From Artocarpus heterophyllus (taxonomy: Eukaryota; Streptophyta; Magnoliopsida; Rosales; Moraceae): 64,000 nucleotides of DNA. Below the pieces are notes generated by a model that searched no databases, was not told where the DNA came from, and was given only the letters and a program-made list of their open reading frames with translations. The stretch covers positions 955,330-1,019,329 of the forward strand of contig CM046332.1 of the NCBI GenBank assembly GCA_025403435.1, in the 5' to 3' direction. The position numbers and the translations under genes are program-made. Below, one piece after another: positions 1-12,900 of this stretch (the stretch's first letter is position 1; each line of letters starts with the position of its first letter).

Positions 1-200
1 CAACAATTCAAAAGCATAAAAGTAGAGACTTAGGAAATACCATATAATTCCATGACAACATAAATATATAAAAACCCTAGAGTGTCAAGTCTCTAAAAAA
101 TTTAATTCAAGCATAGGAGAGATCAAGATCACATAATTTATTCACATAGCATGATCACAAACTTGTAAATTTATGTAAAAACTATGTCTCTGATACCAAT
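1..200 (-). mobile_element. Leader fragment of a minus-strand Copia element
   Basis: Read on the minus strand, this stretch matches the untranslated leader just inside the 5' LTR of the complete Copia element at 15539-15700: the same TGTGATC, GCTTGAATT and GTTGTCATGG words occur in the same order. The element therefore continues to the left beyond the window, and its coding part is not visible. Confidence 0.8.
188..198 (-). other. Primer-binding site (tRNA-iMet type)
   Basis: The minus strand reads TGGTATCAGAG, two bases inside the LTR end. This matches the first 11 bases of the PBS of the complete copy (TGGTATCAGAGCC at 15541) and is complementary to the 3' end of plant initiator Met-tRNA. 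It shows that the neighbouring LTR is a 5' LTR rather than a solo LTR. Confidence 0.8.
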
Positions 201-2149
201 TGTTGAAAAAATAGTATGCAGCGGAATTTTAAAAAATTTTCATGCCAGAGTATTTTCTAAGATATAAGTTTGACATGCTATATGTATAAATTAACTAGAT
301 TTTACAAACTTTTGAATGCTGAAGAGCTCCTGCAATCTGTGAAGAGAAAGACATTCTAGAAAAGCCTCAATAAATTGGTCTTCTTTGCTATTCTTTATCC
401 ACAATTGGTATGTGTGTGGGCATACCTTGTATAGCTCTTCCCTGGTGACTCTCTTTCTAACTAATTGAGACAAACCCAGAACTACCATTTGTGATTTGTA
501 AACAATAGCTCTTCAAGGGAGTTTCAGAGGCTTACAGACTAGAGTGCTCACTCTTGATTTCTCAACTGATCTAAATAATCGTGAAGTCTCACTCCTTATT
601 TATAGAGGTTGGACCCAAGGGATAGTCCTTATCAGATAAGGCCTCAAAAATTCAAATCTAGATCAATATCTGATAAAATCGCGTAAAAATATGTGATTAG
701 ATTATTGCTCGGTCGGTAGGCTAAACTAGTGGATCGGCCTACTGAACTTACTCTATTGGCAGGCCGAACCTGAAGATTGGCCTACCAAACTTATGATAAA
801 TGATCTCTGTGAATCGTTTATTTCTCACCTAAGATTCTTTTGACAAAGCTGCAATTTTAAGTCAAATAACTCAACAGAGAAGATATCTGATCAAAATAAC
901 CATATCTAGATAATCTCTAGGAAAATTAATATTCTGGATAATTCAACAAGTTTATCTTGAATTAATTTTTCATAAAATTAATTCAATCAATAAATAAATA
1001 TGAATTATCTAATTCTATCAAATTTCAGCCAATCTAAAATTTAACATAAGTCACCAATTTATTAAAAAAGCACGTTGTATCGTTACAAGATTTTTTTTGA
1101 GCTAATAAAGGGACCTGATGGACCTATATAGTTCAAGCTTCCAATAATTAAAAAACCTAATATCCTAGATATATGTTTCATAACTATCAACTCTAACGCT
1201 ACTCTACTAAAAGTTTAGAGCTGCACTATTAAATTATATAAAATTACAAAGCTCGAATAGCTAAGTCTTCATGATATATCATAATGTATCATATCACCAT
1301 AGGATTATCCATAATCTGCTTTAGGATAAATTCTATTTTACCTTCTCTGATTATTTTTCTCTTATGTTTTATTATCTCACCATCGAAAAACTTGCCATCT
1401 AAAGACAGTATATCATTCAGTTACGCCTACGTATCCAAATGGTTGGGCGCTCTAGTTTTTCAATTACAAGATAACACATATAAGAAGATATCATCGACTC
1501 CTAAAGAGAAGCTATGAATTTCATATCTATGAATAACAAATCTATACTATCAAGAGTCATGTCTCTAACGTATCGGTATACGTGCTGTCATAAAATATGG
1601 ATGTCATCCTTTGGTACATCAAAACACATAAGCCAAGATAACGGTTTCACTATCCATCTCAAGATTAAAATACAACATATATGATTGTCTAAAGTGAATT
1701 GATTTGCCAAGATAAAATTATTAATCTAAGTCAATTACACTTTATGTCCTAATCCAACGGATCGTCACCTATAACAATGCACCAATGTTTCTATTCATGG
1801 AGTCCACCTCTGATGGCCAAAACAAACCATCTCCCATACGTTAGGGATATAAACAACATAACAATCTTTGCATAAATAAAGCGCCCAACTTTATTCCCTC
1901 GATTGTGGATCTTATAATTTAGACTGTCACCTTTAGAATCATGTCATCCGCATAATCTGTCTATCACATGCATGATTCTAAAGACTTGGATAAACAGTCT
2001 CACATGCTTGCTTGCTTATCATACATTCAACAAATATGAATGTAAAAAGGACAACAATTTGATATATGAATAATAAATAAATTCTTTATGATAAAAATTT
2101 CTCCAAAAATATATTACATTTTTACTCCTTAAGGCATACATGTCTAATA
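201..2149 (-). mobile_element. Copia 5' LTR, minus orientation
   Basis: It begins TGTTGAAAAA and ends ...CATGTCTAATA, the inverse of the LTR ends of the complete copy (TGTTAGACATG ... TTTCAACA). The last CA has decayed to TA. The two sequences match throughout, including the U3 dyad array (here 700-790, strongly decayed) and a CTATAAATA box near 600 on the minus strand. At about 1.95 kb it is full length. The target duplication cannot be checked because the other end lies outside the window; the right flank begins GGCAG. Confidence 0.85.
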
Positions 2150-2999
2150 GGCAGACCCATGTGGGCTTTTTTTTCTATTATTTTTTTGTTGTTTTTGTTT
2201 CCTTTAATTTCTGGGGTTTCAAAAAAATTTTATGGGTTTTCTAAGTGTTTTGGATTTGATTTGTAGGAGTGTTTGGATTTGATTCAATTCAAAAATTACT
2301 CCTAGAGCTATCATTTTTTATTTGATTTAGTGTTTAGATTTGATTTAATGGCATACTTGTGTGGGTTTTTTTCTTGTTGATGGTTGAGTTCTGTTGATGG
2401 TCGTTGGCTTGGGAGGAAGAAGAAGACCAAGGGAATTTTTTTTTTTAGTTTATTTGTTCTAATATTTTGAATTTTCTAATAAACTAGGTTTTGTTTTCCA
2501 TAATTTGATGATGAAGAAGAAGATTTGAGGGAGAAAGAGAAAAACCTAGGTTCTTTATTTTTTGGTTATTTGTTTAGTTTGTTTTGTCCTCCATAATATG
2601 ATGATGAAGAATATTTGGGGGGAAGAAAATAAAGATATATTTTTTTAGGTTATTTATTTTATTTTTTAAATAAATTTTTGTTTTAATTTTTAATGTATCA
2701 TTTACTTTGAAGGGTATTTTAGTAACTTTAATTAAAAAATAATGTTTAACAATTTGACCATTAAAATTAATATTTAAAAACCAAATTGTACTTTTTTTTA
2801 ATACTAGACTCAATTAAATAAAAAAAATTAAGGATGAAATTACACCCTTTTAAGAAAGCCGAGGTCCAAGTTACTTACCCTATTTTATTTTCTTTTTGCC
2901 AAAAATATCAGATAATGTGATAAAGTCACAAAACCCAGTTTGCCTCCATTTCCACACTCCTCAACGGATGCAAAAGCCAAACCCAAAGTCCAAAGAAAA
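2150..2999. other. Intergenic DNA and promoter of the PSRP2-like gene
   Basis: AT-rich with poly-T tracts. A segment of about 90 bp is imperfectly duplicated in tandem: CATAATTTGATGATGAAGAA near 2500 recurs as CATAATATGATGATGAAGAA near 2590. No convincing ORF is present. The last few hundred bases should contain the promoter and 5' UTR of the gene starting at 3000. Confidence 0.6.
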
Positions 3000-5900
3000 A
3001 TGGCTGCAATCTCATCTCTATCCACACCACCCAATCTCCAAGTAAGCCCCCTCAAAACCCCACCAAAACTCTCCTTCGAAATCCTCCGCCCAACCCCATT
3101 TCTTTCGCTTCACAAAAAACTTCCCTTTTCCTCTCATCAAACTGTGTCTCCGAGACCCCCCCAAAGACTCCTCGCCGTGGCCAAAGATACAGCCTCAGCT
3201 GACACGTCTTCCGAGGCAGCCAGGAGACTCTACGTTGGAAACATTCCTCGGACTGTCACCAACGACGAGCTCGCCAAGATTGTCCAGGAACATGGCGCTG
3301 TTGAGAAGGCCGAGGTAGCTTTCTTTTTTCTTTTTTTTTTTTCAATTCTTTGTGGGTGTTTTTATTTTTCATTTATTTTTTATTGTTTTTGTGTGGAAAT
3401 GTTGGGTTGGTGAAAATTTGGGAGAACAGTGACGGAACTGAGAAGTATTTTGGTGTTATTATATTATGCATATGAGACGCCAAAATGCTGGGTTGCCATT
3501 TTTTTTTTTTTTTTGATAAACAAATTTTTGTTTACTAGACCCATTCGCAATGCAGTATAAACATTAATTTGTAGTTCAAACATAATTTGCTGTGTAGAAT
3601 TTTGCGAGGGAAAACACTGTACCAAATTGCGTTTGAATCTGCTCAACTGCATTGCCAAACGCCCTGTACAATAGATAGGAGGGTCAATTTATACTTTGTA
3701 GTTGAAGTTTCAAGGGAAATTTACAAGATATTCCTTTTAAATTTTGAGTAAAACTTGATGTTGAATTTTGTATTATCAGGAATTACAAAAGTGTTTCTTC
3801 AAATTGTCAATTCTCTTAAATTTTTTCCCTTGTGACACTTTTTAATTAACTTAATGTTGTAAAATTAAATCTTTTTCTTCACAGTTATCCATAACCAGAT
3901 TTGAAGATAATCTTCATGCCCAATTTTGACCATATTTTGGGATGAACTCTTGAAGCATCATTTTTGTAATTCCTGAGAATTTAAGATGGAACATTGCATT
4001 CCAAATGAACTCCGGTGAGGCATTTGTGATTTTTCCAAGTCTCACAGAGTGTAATTTTTTAATGTTGTTTATTGAATTCATATTAGGGTACAGCTTGAAT
4101 GAGTGTCCATCTGCAAAATTTAGAAGATATTTCCCTTCAACTTTTCCTTGGTGTGAGTGAAATGAAACTTAAGCACTTTCTTTTGCAAACTGTTTTGGTT
4201 GTAGGTGATGTATGATAAGTATTCGCATAGGAGTCGTCGCTTTGCGTTTGTCACAATGAAGACTGTTGAGGATGCAAACGCAGCAATTGAGAAGCTGAAT
4301 GGGACTGTAAGCCCAAATTCTCTATCAGTTTTGAGCCATGACATTGTGATCTTTAGAAGCTCCAAATCGTCAATTTTATTTTTCCAAGACGTATTCATTA
4401 TCTATTTTCTGATTGTAGGAGATCGGAGGAAGAGAGATCAAGGTAAACATAACAGAGAAACCCTTGGCGAGAGTGAATTTGTCACTTCCCCAGGCGGAGG
4501 AATCCCAATTTGTTGATAGTCCCCACAAGGTTTACGTCGGGAATCTAGCAAAGACGGTAACTACAGAAACTCTTAAGAACTTTTTCTCCGAGAAGGGAAA
4601 TGTTCTAAGCACGAAGGTCTCGCGAGTTCCAGGGACCTCAAAATCCACTGGATTTGGGTTCGTTAGCTTCTCATCAGAGGACGATGTGGAAGCTGCTATC
4701 TCATCTTTCAACAATTCTGTAAGTTGCTTTCTGTTACTTATGGTGGAAAGTGGGATGTCTAACTATGGAAAAAGTATAAACATTACTTGAAATGATGTGT
4801 GGATGATGGTTACTTGATTTGGATGTACAAAGGGCGCATTCTTTCAGTGTCTAGCTTCTGTTTGTTTTTGTTAGAGAAGTTCTAATAACTTGTCAATTAC
4901 TATAGAATATAAGACGAGTAACGGTAACCTAGACCGTTGTTGAAAAGTAGATAAGAAATTAAGGGCTAGCACGGTATTGTTTTGGATGCGAGTTCAAATC
5001 TGTTGTCCTCTTTTCCCTATCCTATTGGTTGTTCCCCAATACTATTTTTGACAAATCATTCAATTGCTAAAGTATTTCCAATATATTAGTAATTATTATA
5101 TGACCAAATTCTTAAATTTAGATGATGTAGCAAAATTGTATTAGTGGGGAAGTTCTTTGTTCGGAGTGGTTAGGAGCTTCTTTTGCCCTGCTTGGGTTTT
5201 TGAGGAAAAGAAGGTAGAGGGTTTCTAGAGAGATTGTGTACGCCGCCCCCTCTCCCTTCAGGACCAAATCCGAGCGATGCCTCGGGATGGTCTATAGAAC
5301 TCAGTCCCATGAAAAGGGGAGGTCACTCCGAGTCGGGGCAGAACTAGGAGGGAACCAGGCGGCAAAGTGAGGCTTTGCCCACAGCAGCCGATCGATGGGG
5401 GGTTGGCAGTTTTCTAGGCCGACGAGGTCGAAGAGAGGAGCTTGTGGCGAGCAGCGGCAACTCTCAAGGCAGGGATGACCATGACGAGTCGCGAGTGCCA
5501 GGAGCTGGTCGAGCTGAGGAGATCTGGGCAAGTGGAGAGAGAACCCGTGGGGTTAGATGGCTGTCGGCGACGGCCTGGATCCGACGGGGGCCTGATCCTT
5601 GAGATGATGGAGTTTTCAAATGCATTGGCCCTTGATGTTTCGGTCTTGCGGCCGGATTCGAAGGAGTTGGTGGGTGGAGGAGGGGATCGTCGAGGATGGC
5701 CCAATAGACAAGCAACGGAAGGAAGAAACGACAGCGGTGGCGGTGGGGTAGACCCTGCTTGGGTTTTACCTCTATGTTTAGACCCCTGTTTGTATTTTAT
5801 TTTTGTTGTTGTTTTCAGTCTATAATAAAGGAGGATACTTTCCCTCTTTTGGTCGCTTTTAGTATGCGTCCTCCGCCTGTTAAGGGCGGAAGGTGTGTAG

Positions 5901-6144
5901 ATGTCTGGCCAGACGGTTGTCTAGGCTAGTTGTATGTACCCTCGGCACGAAGGGTTTGGTTAGAGTCCATTTTGGGACTAGACTATGGCTTGTGTGGTTA
6001 AATTGGTGTTACCGACCCATTTACGAGTTATGGGTGTAGTTAAACTGTCTCGTCGTGTGAGTTGCATCTGCTCTTTTGGCTTTGAATTTGTCCTGTATTC
6101 TTGCCCTTACTGGCTCTCAATTGAAGTTTTGATAGCCGATTGTC

Positions 6145-6193
<49 letters not shown>

Positions 6194-6861
6194 GTAGAAT
6201 AGCCGATGCCCAATAGGAAAAGAAATTCGAGATAGTAGATTTGGACTCTTTGGAGGCACCAAAAAGCTTTTGCACATTATACGATGCAATTAGTGTGTTT
6301 GGTGAAAGTTTGTATAAGTATTTGCACAGATATCAATGCTCTTTTATAGTTATTTTGAAAAGTAATATTTTTAAACTTTTGACTTCTTTCATTGGAACTC
6401 GAGGCAGAACTTCTTCCAAAAGCACAATCCCAAATTAAGCCTGCTCATTTTTTAAAAAAAAAAAAGGGGTTAGAAAATCAGATTAAATACTTTGCTGTTT
6501 TACCTAGATGTATTTCATGTGTCAGTGTATGAAGATCAAAGAAAGTTGCATATCGTGTTTTCAGATATTTCCAAGACGGCATTTCTACACCGCTGCCACA
6601 TCAAGTTCTTCCAAAGGGGGCATTTTAGTTATGAATGTTCATAGAATCACTACTTATTGTCACCTTTTATTTAGCTGGTTGTGGTTTTAAATGGGGAAAA
6701 TACTTGTGAGCATATTGCCATGGGATAGGGTGGTGGTCTAGTTTTTCCTCGTTTTATTTAGTCTGATTGTTGTTTCATCTAACTCATTTGTCTAAGCTCT
6801 AATCTTTCCTTGTTCATTACAGTTCTTGGAAGGACAACGAATTCGCGTAAACAAAGCATAG
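3000..6861 (+). CDS. PSRP2: PSRP2-like chloroplast RNA-binding protein (30S ribosome-associated), 4 exons
   Basis: Two-RRM plastid RNA-binding protein of the plastid-specific ribosomal protein 2 (PSRP2/cS22) type, known to associate with the chloroplast 30S subunit and bind RNA. Exons are 3000-3314, 4205-4306, 4419-4718 and 6823-6861; all junctions are GT-AG in phase 0 and give 251 aa. Residues 1 to about 65 are Ser/Pro-rich and low in acidic residues, as in a transit peptide. RRM1 has RNP2 LYVGNI (77-82) and RNP1 RRFAFVTM (about 116-123). RRM2 has RNP2 VYVGNL (177-182) and RNP1 STGFGFVSF (about 214-223). The protein ends RIRVNKA, as in the Arabidopsis protein as I recall it. An in-frame ATG lies upstream at 2940, but the ATG at 3000 gives a normal transit peptide and is preferred. 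Introns 1 (890 bp) and 3 (2.1 kb) are long; intron 3 holds a retroposon-like insert. Confidence 0.9.
5150..6189 (+). mobile_element. GC-rich retroposon-like insert inside intron 3 of the PSRP2-like gene
   Basis: A GC-rich block (about 5220-5960) interrupts an AT-rich intron and ends in a 16-base poly-A (6145-6160) followed by (TA)n (6161-6189), the layout of a 5'-truncated non-LTR retroposon inserted in the sense orientation. Short overlapping ORFs are present in several frames, but none resembles a known protein. The left edge is approximate and I could not find a target duplication. Confidence 0.5.
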
Positions 6862-7539
6862 CGTTTATCTAAAAGCGCTGTGGACTTTTGCAGAGTGTTT
6901 TTTTCTTGTATTTATTGTATCCGAGGTCAAGCGAGGTTTCTTCAGATGACTTAAAAATCGTGCTAAATTGTGCTCCATTTTCGTATTATCATAAAAACAT
7001 TGGTAATTGAACAATTGAGATTATGCATTCATTCTTGGCGGGAACATACTTGGGAACTTTTATGCTCGGCACTGATCTAAATGTAAGATCACATCAATAG
7101 CAATTCAAAACCCAAAACGGATACAAATTTAGCTCACTTCGGTGAAGATGTGACTTTCCAGAACTACACAAATTTAGCTCGAGACAATGTATTTCTTTAC
7201 ATCCTAATTCAAAATTATGCAACATGCTGTTGCAACGCATCATATCAAGTGTAATTGCACCTGTGTTAAAAGGCCTTGGTTTGAGAACTTTATATGCAAT
7301 GATTTTATCAAACAAAGCTGTACTCACTAGAAAAGTTGAGATTGAAACCGGTGTTTATAATATTTGAGAAAACTACACGGAATGTTCTTTTATGAACATT
7401 TCGTATTAGAAATACCTTCTTTTTTTTCACTTTTCAAAACTGTCTCTTCATGGTTATTATTATTTTTTTAATTTAATTGATGGATTTACATTCTCATTCC
7501 TAGTTAAAGAGGCCCTAACTTAAATCTAAAATTCTCTTC

Positions 7540-8720
7540 CCTTCAGCCTTTCTCTCTTCTTTTCCAATCAGAGATCAAAAGCAAATCCGAAACGGTCCAC
7601 CACCGCGCCTCTTTCTCCTCCAATGTCTCTTTCTCTTTTGGCTCTTCTCCCTCTCCTCTCCCAAAACCAGCAACTTCAGAAACTGTCGCGCGCTTCTCCT
7701 CCGTCCTCACTTGCGAGTTCTTCTGACGATCGGACCACCTTCACCGGCGCGATCTGCAAGAACTCCGACGAGATCTGGTTGTACTGTTTCATATAAACGG
7801 GGAAAAAAAGGAAGAAGAAGAAGCAATGGCCGGAAACCACACGATTCTATCCTCTGATATTTGTTATTCTTTTTGGCATTTATCGATTTCATTTTCTTAG
7901 AATATCGTTTAAAGCTGATACATCAAGCAGAAACTACAGGCCAGATCTTTCTTCAAACGAATTGTTGGAACTGTTGTCCGATCTGTGCAAGACGACCAAA
8001 AGGACCAAGTTTATTACTATAATTTTTTTTTTCCAATTCTTTTGTTTGCAAAGGAATAACAATGTTCTGTTGATTTCCTCATATTTACTTATATGTGCCT
8101 TTGTCTAATGCCTGTCCATTGTCTGAACATTTTGGCTGCAAATAAGGATTCAACAGCATTGGATTCGCACAAATTTTTGTGTTTTATTTTTTGACATGTG
8201 ATTGTGATTGTGCTGGTTTTTACAGTAAACTGATTGATTACAAGTAGTAAACCAGTGGTTAATAGTTAGTTAAATGGTGGTTAGACATTAATCACTCGGT
8301 TACAGTTAGTTAGCAATTTGTTAACAGTAACTCATGAATGTATAAGTAGCACAGGAACTCTGTATCCAGACTGAATGAATGAGATTCAATTTTTCCTCCA
8401 GTTCATTTTCGATCTCTTCTCCTCCTTTCTTCCTTTCTTCCATTTTTCCTTTACATCTAATACCTGTTACTGGTCGATGTATTGTATTCATTGTCTTATG
8501 TCCTTTTCTTGGTTTGCTCACTATGCTCTCTATCTCTCTCTCTCTCTCTAGCTTTCTTGTAGATATTAAAAGCATGGAAGCAGAGGTACAAGCGAAATCT
8601 ACGAGCTTCGCCAAGAAAAGGTTCTCAACAAGAATTATGCCTAGAAGTTTCATTTTGGAACTGTGGAGATTGCCCTTGTGCCTTGTATTCTTATGCTCTG
8701 GGCATTTGATGGGATATTGC
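7540..8720 (+). other. Possible exon relics or non-coding transcript region
   Basis: A CT-rich, 5'-UTR-like stretch (7540-7720) is followed by two short coding-like segments preceded by acceptor-like sequences. One is around 7901-8010 (after TTTTCTTAG) and reads [18 protein letters not shown]. The other is around 8597-8645 and reads EIYELRQEKVLNKNYA before a stop. I do not recognise either and cannot join them into a gene with confidence. They may be a small gene, a pseudogene or chance. Between them, 8230-8390 has TTAGTTAG-type repeats and a TATAAGTAG box that resemble an LTR promoter. Confidence 0.2.
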
Positions 8721-9079
8721 TAAGTTTATGAAAGACGATAAACTTTTAGGAGTTATGCCTATAACAAGCTTGTGAATAGATCTGATTCTTCAGGTGGATA
8801 ATTTTGCGATTTTGTATTTTAAGTTGTTTTTGTTTTTTGGTTTTCATGTTGATCAAATGTTGTTTTTCTATTTTCTATTTTTTTTTTTTTTTTGAATCTG
8901 AGCTTATTGTTTGAGGATTTGTGTGTGTGTGTGTGTGTTTTTTTTTTTTTGGTTTTTGTGTTTGGACTGATATATTGGAATACATTCAACTGAGTTTTCT
9001 TGCCCGTACATGATGAGTTCCAGTGAGGTTTCGGTGAGGAGTTAGAACAATATTATTTGCTTGATTTATTTATTTATTA

Positions 9080-9610
9080 ATTTGGAACCTAACTGGGTTT
9101 GAGATAGAATCTTGCAGGTTTTGGGATGAAATCTGACATTTTTGACGATTATTTAGATGGAATCTGGTAAATTCTATGTCCGGCGAGTTTCGTGATGAAA
9201 TCTAGTGGTTTCGTAGATGTTTTGGACAGAATCTGGTGGCAACCATGTTGGAACTTGGCGGGTTTTGAGACGGAATCTAGTAGGTTCAAAAAAATATATG
9301 TTAGAATCTGGTAGATTCTAAGTTAGAACTTAGCAAGTTACAACCTGATACTCATATCGGCAACCAAAAGCGGTTGCTGCTTTTTTGTTTGAAAAAAATA
9401 TGTTAACACTTAGGAGGTTTTAAGTTTGAACCTGATAGGTTATAGCCAGGCACTTGTGCCTGCAACGGAGGTGGTTAACGCTTCTTTGTTAAAAAAAATA
9501 TTGGAATCCGATAGGCTTTAAGTTAGATTTTAGCAGGTTACAATTTGGTACCCGTTTCCACAACCGGAGGCGGGTTTTACAACGGAACATGATGAGTTTT
9601 GAGACAAAAC
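9080..9610 (+). repeat. Degenerate tandem repeat (short motif and about 100-bp higher-order unit)
   Basis: The words GGTTTTGAGACGGAATCT, GGAATCTGGTA and TTAAGTTAGAAC recur with mutations. From about 9300 a longer unit of roughly 95-100 bp is seen about three times: GGTAGATTCTAAGTTAGAAC ... GTTACAACCTGATA ... CGGCAACC ... GCTTTTTTGTTTGAAAAAAATAT, with repeats starting near 9401 and 9498. No coding potential is apparent. Confidence 0.55.
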
Positions 9611-9773
9611 TTGACAGGTTCCAGTTTGACATCCTCATGAATGGGTGGAAGGAAAGGTAACTTGGTCTTTTAATAAATATATATTTTTTATTAAAGTTAC
9701 AATTTTGAAAAGAGTCTTTTAGGAGGGTAATCTTAAAAAGGTGCTTCTTTAGGGGGCATTCTTGAAGATTAAG

Positions 9774-9938
9774 GCCTCGTTTGTTTTTGTTCTTAAAATT
9801 TTACGAAATATTTTTGTACGTTTTTCGAGGCAAAAATTTTAAAAACACTTTCAGCATAATTCTTAAAAAATTCTCATTTTCAAAACAAAAATATTTTTCA
9901 CCTATTTTGAAAATAATACCAAATGTCTCCTAAAAGTC
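9774..9938 (+). mobile_element. MITE-like short interspersed element, copy 1
   Basis: A second, inverted copy lies at 33731-33886. Shared words in the same order include GAAATATTTTTGTA, CAAAAATTT, ATAATTCTT and CAAAACAAAA. The end reading TACCAAATG fits the ACCAAA-type ends common in plant hAT-related MITEs. The terminal repeats are weak, so the boundaries are approximate. Confidence 0.5.
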
Positions 9939-12900
9939 TGTGTAATTTATAAGTTTGAACCATAGTTAGAATCATTTTCTGTAGTATTATTTTTTACAAA
10001 AATTTAAATTTTTGTTTAAATTTTTTAGTTCAAACAAAGCAGAAAAATCAAAAGGGAAAAAAGACAAAGGAACGCAGCATACCTACGTAAATCCCTCAAA
10101 AAGTAAGTTGAACAAGAATTTAGTCAATTTCTCTTAGACCAAATTTTTAGAGAAATAAAAAAGAGCATAATCTTCCCCTAAAAAAAATGGCATAATCTCT
10201 GTTAGCAAATTACTACTAAATGCCTTTAAAAGAAAAAAAAATTAATATTTAATGCAAACATTTTTATGTTAAAAAAGAAAATATTAATCAGCTACCGTTA
10301 GCCATTTCAGGCTCAACCCCATAAACAAATCCGTTTAATTTCTTACTTTCTTTCATTATTAATATTTTATTTATTTATTATTATTTTTTTTTTTGCATAG
10401 AAGAGTGCTCAAAATTGGAAGATTAAACCCCCTCAAAAAATTGAAAGGTTAAAAAATCTTTCCTGTTCAAGATATGATTTTATCAATTTTATTTTATAAT
10501 CATTGTTCCCTTTTAACACATCTCTATTAAATAAAATTCTAATTTTTATTTAAAAAAGAGTAATTTACATCGGTCCTCTCTTAAGTCTTTAGTAGGTGAC
10601 ACGTTGATTTTTTTTTTATTTTGGCAAAATAACCCCTCACCTCGTGTGATTGTCGATCCGTAGATCTCGTTGTCTGTCATCATGGATCTCGTTGTCTTCC
10701 TCGTCGAAATTTGTCTTGGTTTTGATGTTAAGGACAATTCCTCTGCTTCTGTTAAGGGTGGTGGTGGTGGTCCTACCAAGATCAATCGAGGACACTTCTC
10801 ATCTCTCTGATGGATTCCTCTCTACTCTTATGATTTGGGTCATTTATCAATTTTGTGATCTCTATCATTTTCTTAGGAATCTAAAAATGGTTTAGTTTCA
10901 ATTAATGAGAAAAAAATTCTCTTTTCAATTTAGTGATCTAGGTCCGATATGGTTTATCTTTAATTGTTTGAGTATTTTTCTTTTCATGAATGATTATTGA
11001 AAATGAGCTATATTCTTGTGTTGATAATCACTAATAATAATTTGAGATTGCATAACAGTCATCTATCTGCAACAACAAAAAAAAAGACCCCTTACATAAT
11101 TAAAGCATATTTAACACAACTTTTATGTACTGAGAAAGAAATCAAGGGATTAAGCAAATTAGCTTTCCATTTCCTTTTAGTGCTTTTTCACTTAGAAAGA
11201 TAAGCACCAAAAAAAAAAAACCCCAAAAACTTTTACCGTCAACGCTAATAGTTGTCCTCTTTCAATGGAAAGTATAATTCTTGTTGAAAAAATAATACGC
11301 AGCGAAATTTTAAAAATTTTATATCATAGTATTTTTCAAAACACAAGTTTGATATGCTATATGCATAAATTAACCAGATCTTACTAACCTTTGTGTGCCG
11401 AAAAGCTCCTGCAATCAGTGAAGAGAAGTAACGTTCCAAAAGAGCCTCAACCAACTGGTCTTCTTTGCTATTCTCTATCCACGATCGGAGTGAGTGTGGG
11501 CTCACATGTACAGCTCTTCCTTTAGGTGACTCTCCTTCTAACCAATCGAGAGAACCCAAAGCTAGTGTTCGTGATTTGTGAATAAGAGCTCTTAAGGAGT
11601 TTCAAGATTCTCATCAGCAGAGTATCACTTTTAATCTCTCAATTGATCTAAATAACTTATATGACTTACTCCCTATTTATAGGGGTTGGGTCTAGGGTCA
11701 GTCCTTATCAGATTAAGTCTCAAAAATTCAAATCAGAATTAAATTTGGATCAATATCTGATAAGATCTACGTAAAACCGCGTGATCTTATCCTTCGCTCA
11801 TCGACAGGCCAATCAAGATGATCGGTAGGCCGAACTTGAGGATCGACATGTCAAACTGTCGATTAAAATCTCAGCGAATCTTTTATTTTTCACCTGAGAT
11901 TCTACAGGATAAAGTCTCAATTTTAATTCAAATAACCCAATAGAAAAGTTATTTGATTAAAACAACTTTATCTAGATTATCTCTAGGAAAATAAATGAAT
12001 TCCTAATAATTCTACAAGTTTATCTTGATCTAATTTATTCAAAATTAAATCAACCGATAAACAGACAAGAATTATCCGATCCCTATAATTCAACATGTTT
12101 ATCTTGAATTAATTTTATCACAAAATTAATTCAACTGATAAACAGACATAAATTATCTGATTCTTTCAAATTTTAACCAATCTAATAAATCTGACATAAG
12201 TCACCAATTGTTGGAAAAGTACGCCGTATCGTTACAAGATTTTGTGGGCTGGCAAAGGGGACCAAATGAACCTATCTAGTTCAAGCTCCTGATAATTATG
12301 AAACCCAATATCCCAAATATACATTTCATAATTATCAACTCCAACGCTACTCCACTAAAAGCTTGGAGTTACACTCTCGAACTATATAGAATTACGAAGC
12401 CCTTATAGCTAAGTCTCTATGACATATCATAGTGTATCGTATCCCCATATGATTATCTATAATCGGATTAAGGACAAGTTCTGTCTTATCTTCCTGATTA
12501 TTTTTATCGTACATTCCATTATCTCACCAGTGGAAAACTTACCAGCCAAAGACAATATACTAAAGTTACACCTATGTATCCAAATGGTTGAGCGTTCTAG
12601 TTTTTCAATTACAGGATAATACATATAAGAGGATATCACTACTCCTAAAAAGGAGCTATGGATTCCATATCTATGAATAACAGGTCTACGCTATCAAGAG
12701 TCATGCCTCCAACGTACCGGCATGCATACAACTATTAAGATGTGGGTGCCACCCTTTGGTACATCAAAAGCCACAAGTCAAGACAACGGGCCTGTCACAA
12801 CCCGCCTTTTCGAGCTGTGATAAAACTCTTTCTTACTCGCTTTAGGGCAAAATTTTAGGAAATTTTTTTTTCTTTTATATAAATACTGTATATATACTGG

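Larger units (their letters stand above)
6862..11281. other. Intergenic region, mostly unassigned
   Basis: The first 100-150 bp should be the 3' UTR of the PSRP2-like gene. The rest is AT-rich and contains a pyrimidine-rich, gene-like patch (7540-8700), simple repeats ((TC)n near 8530, (TG)n near 8925), a degenerate tandem repeat (9080-9610) and a MITE (9774-9938). From 9940 to 11281 I see only AT-rich DNA with short shadow ORFs. Confidence 0.55.

Noticed and set aside
2940..2999. Upstream in-frame ATG extending the PSRP2-like protein by 20 residues
   Set aside because: The extension is not transit-peptide-like and the ATG at 3000 gives the usual family start (MAAISS-like); kept as a minor alternative only.
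5301..5825. Several overlapping ORFs of 75-127 codons
   Set aside because: They lie in a GC-rich insert within intron 3, overlap on both strands and show no known domain; treated as part of a retroposon-like insert.
8379..8723. 114-codon ORF with Ser/Phe-rich start
   Set aside because: The first half is low-complexity pyrimidine-rich sequence with (TC)n, and a minus-strand ORF of similar length overlaps it.
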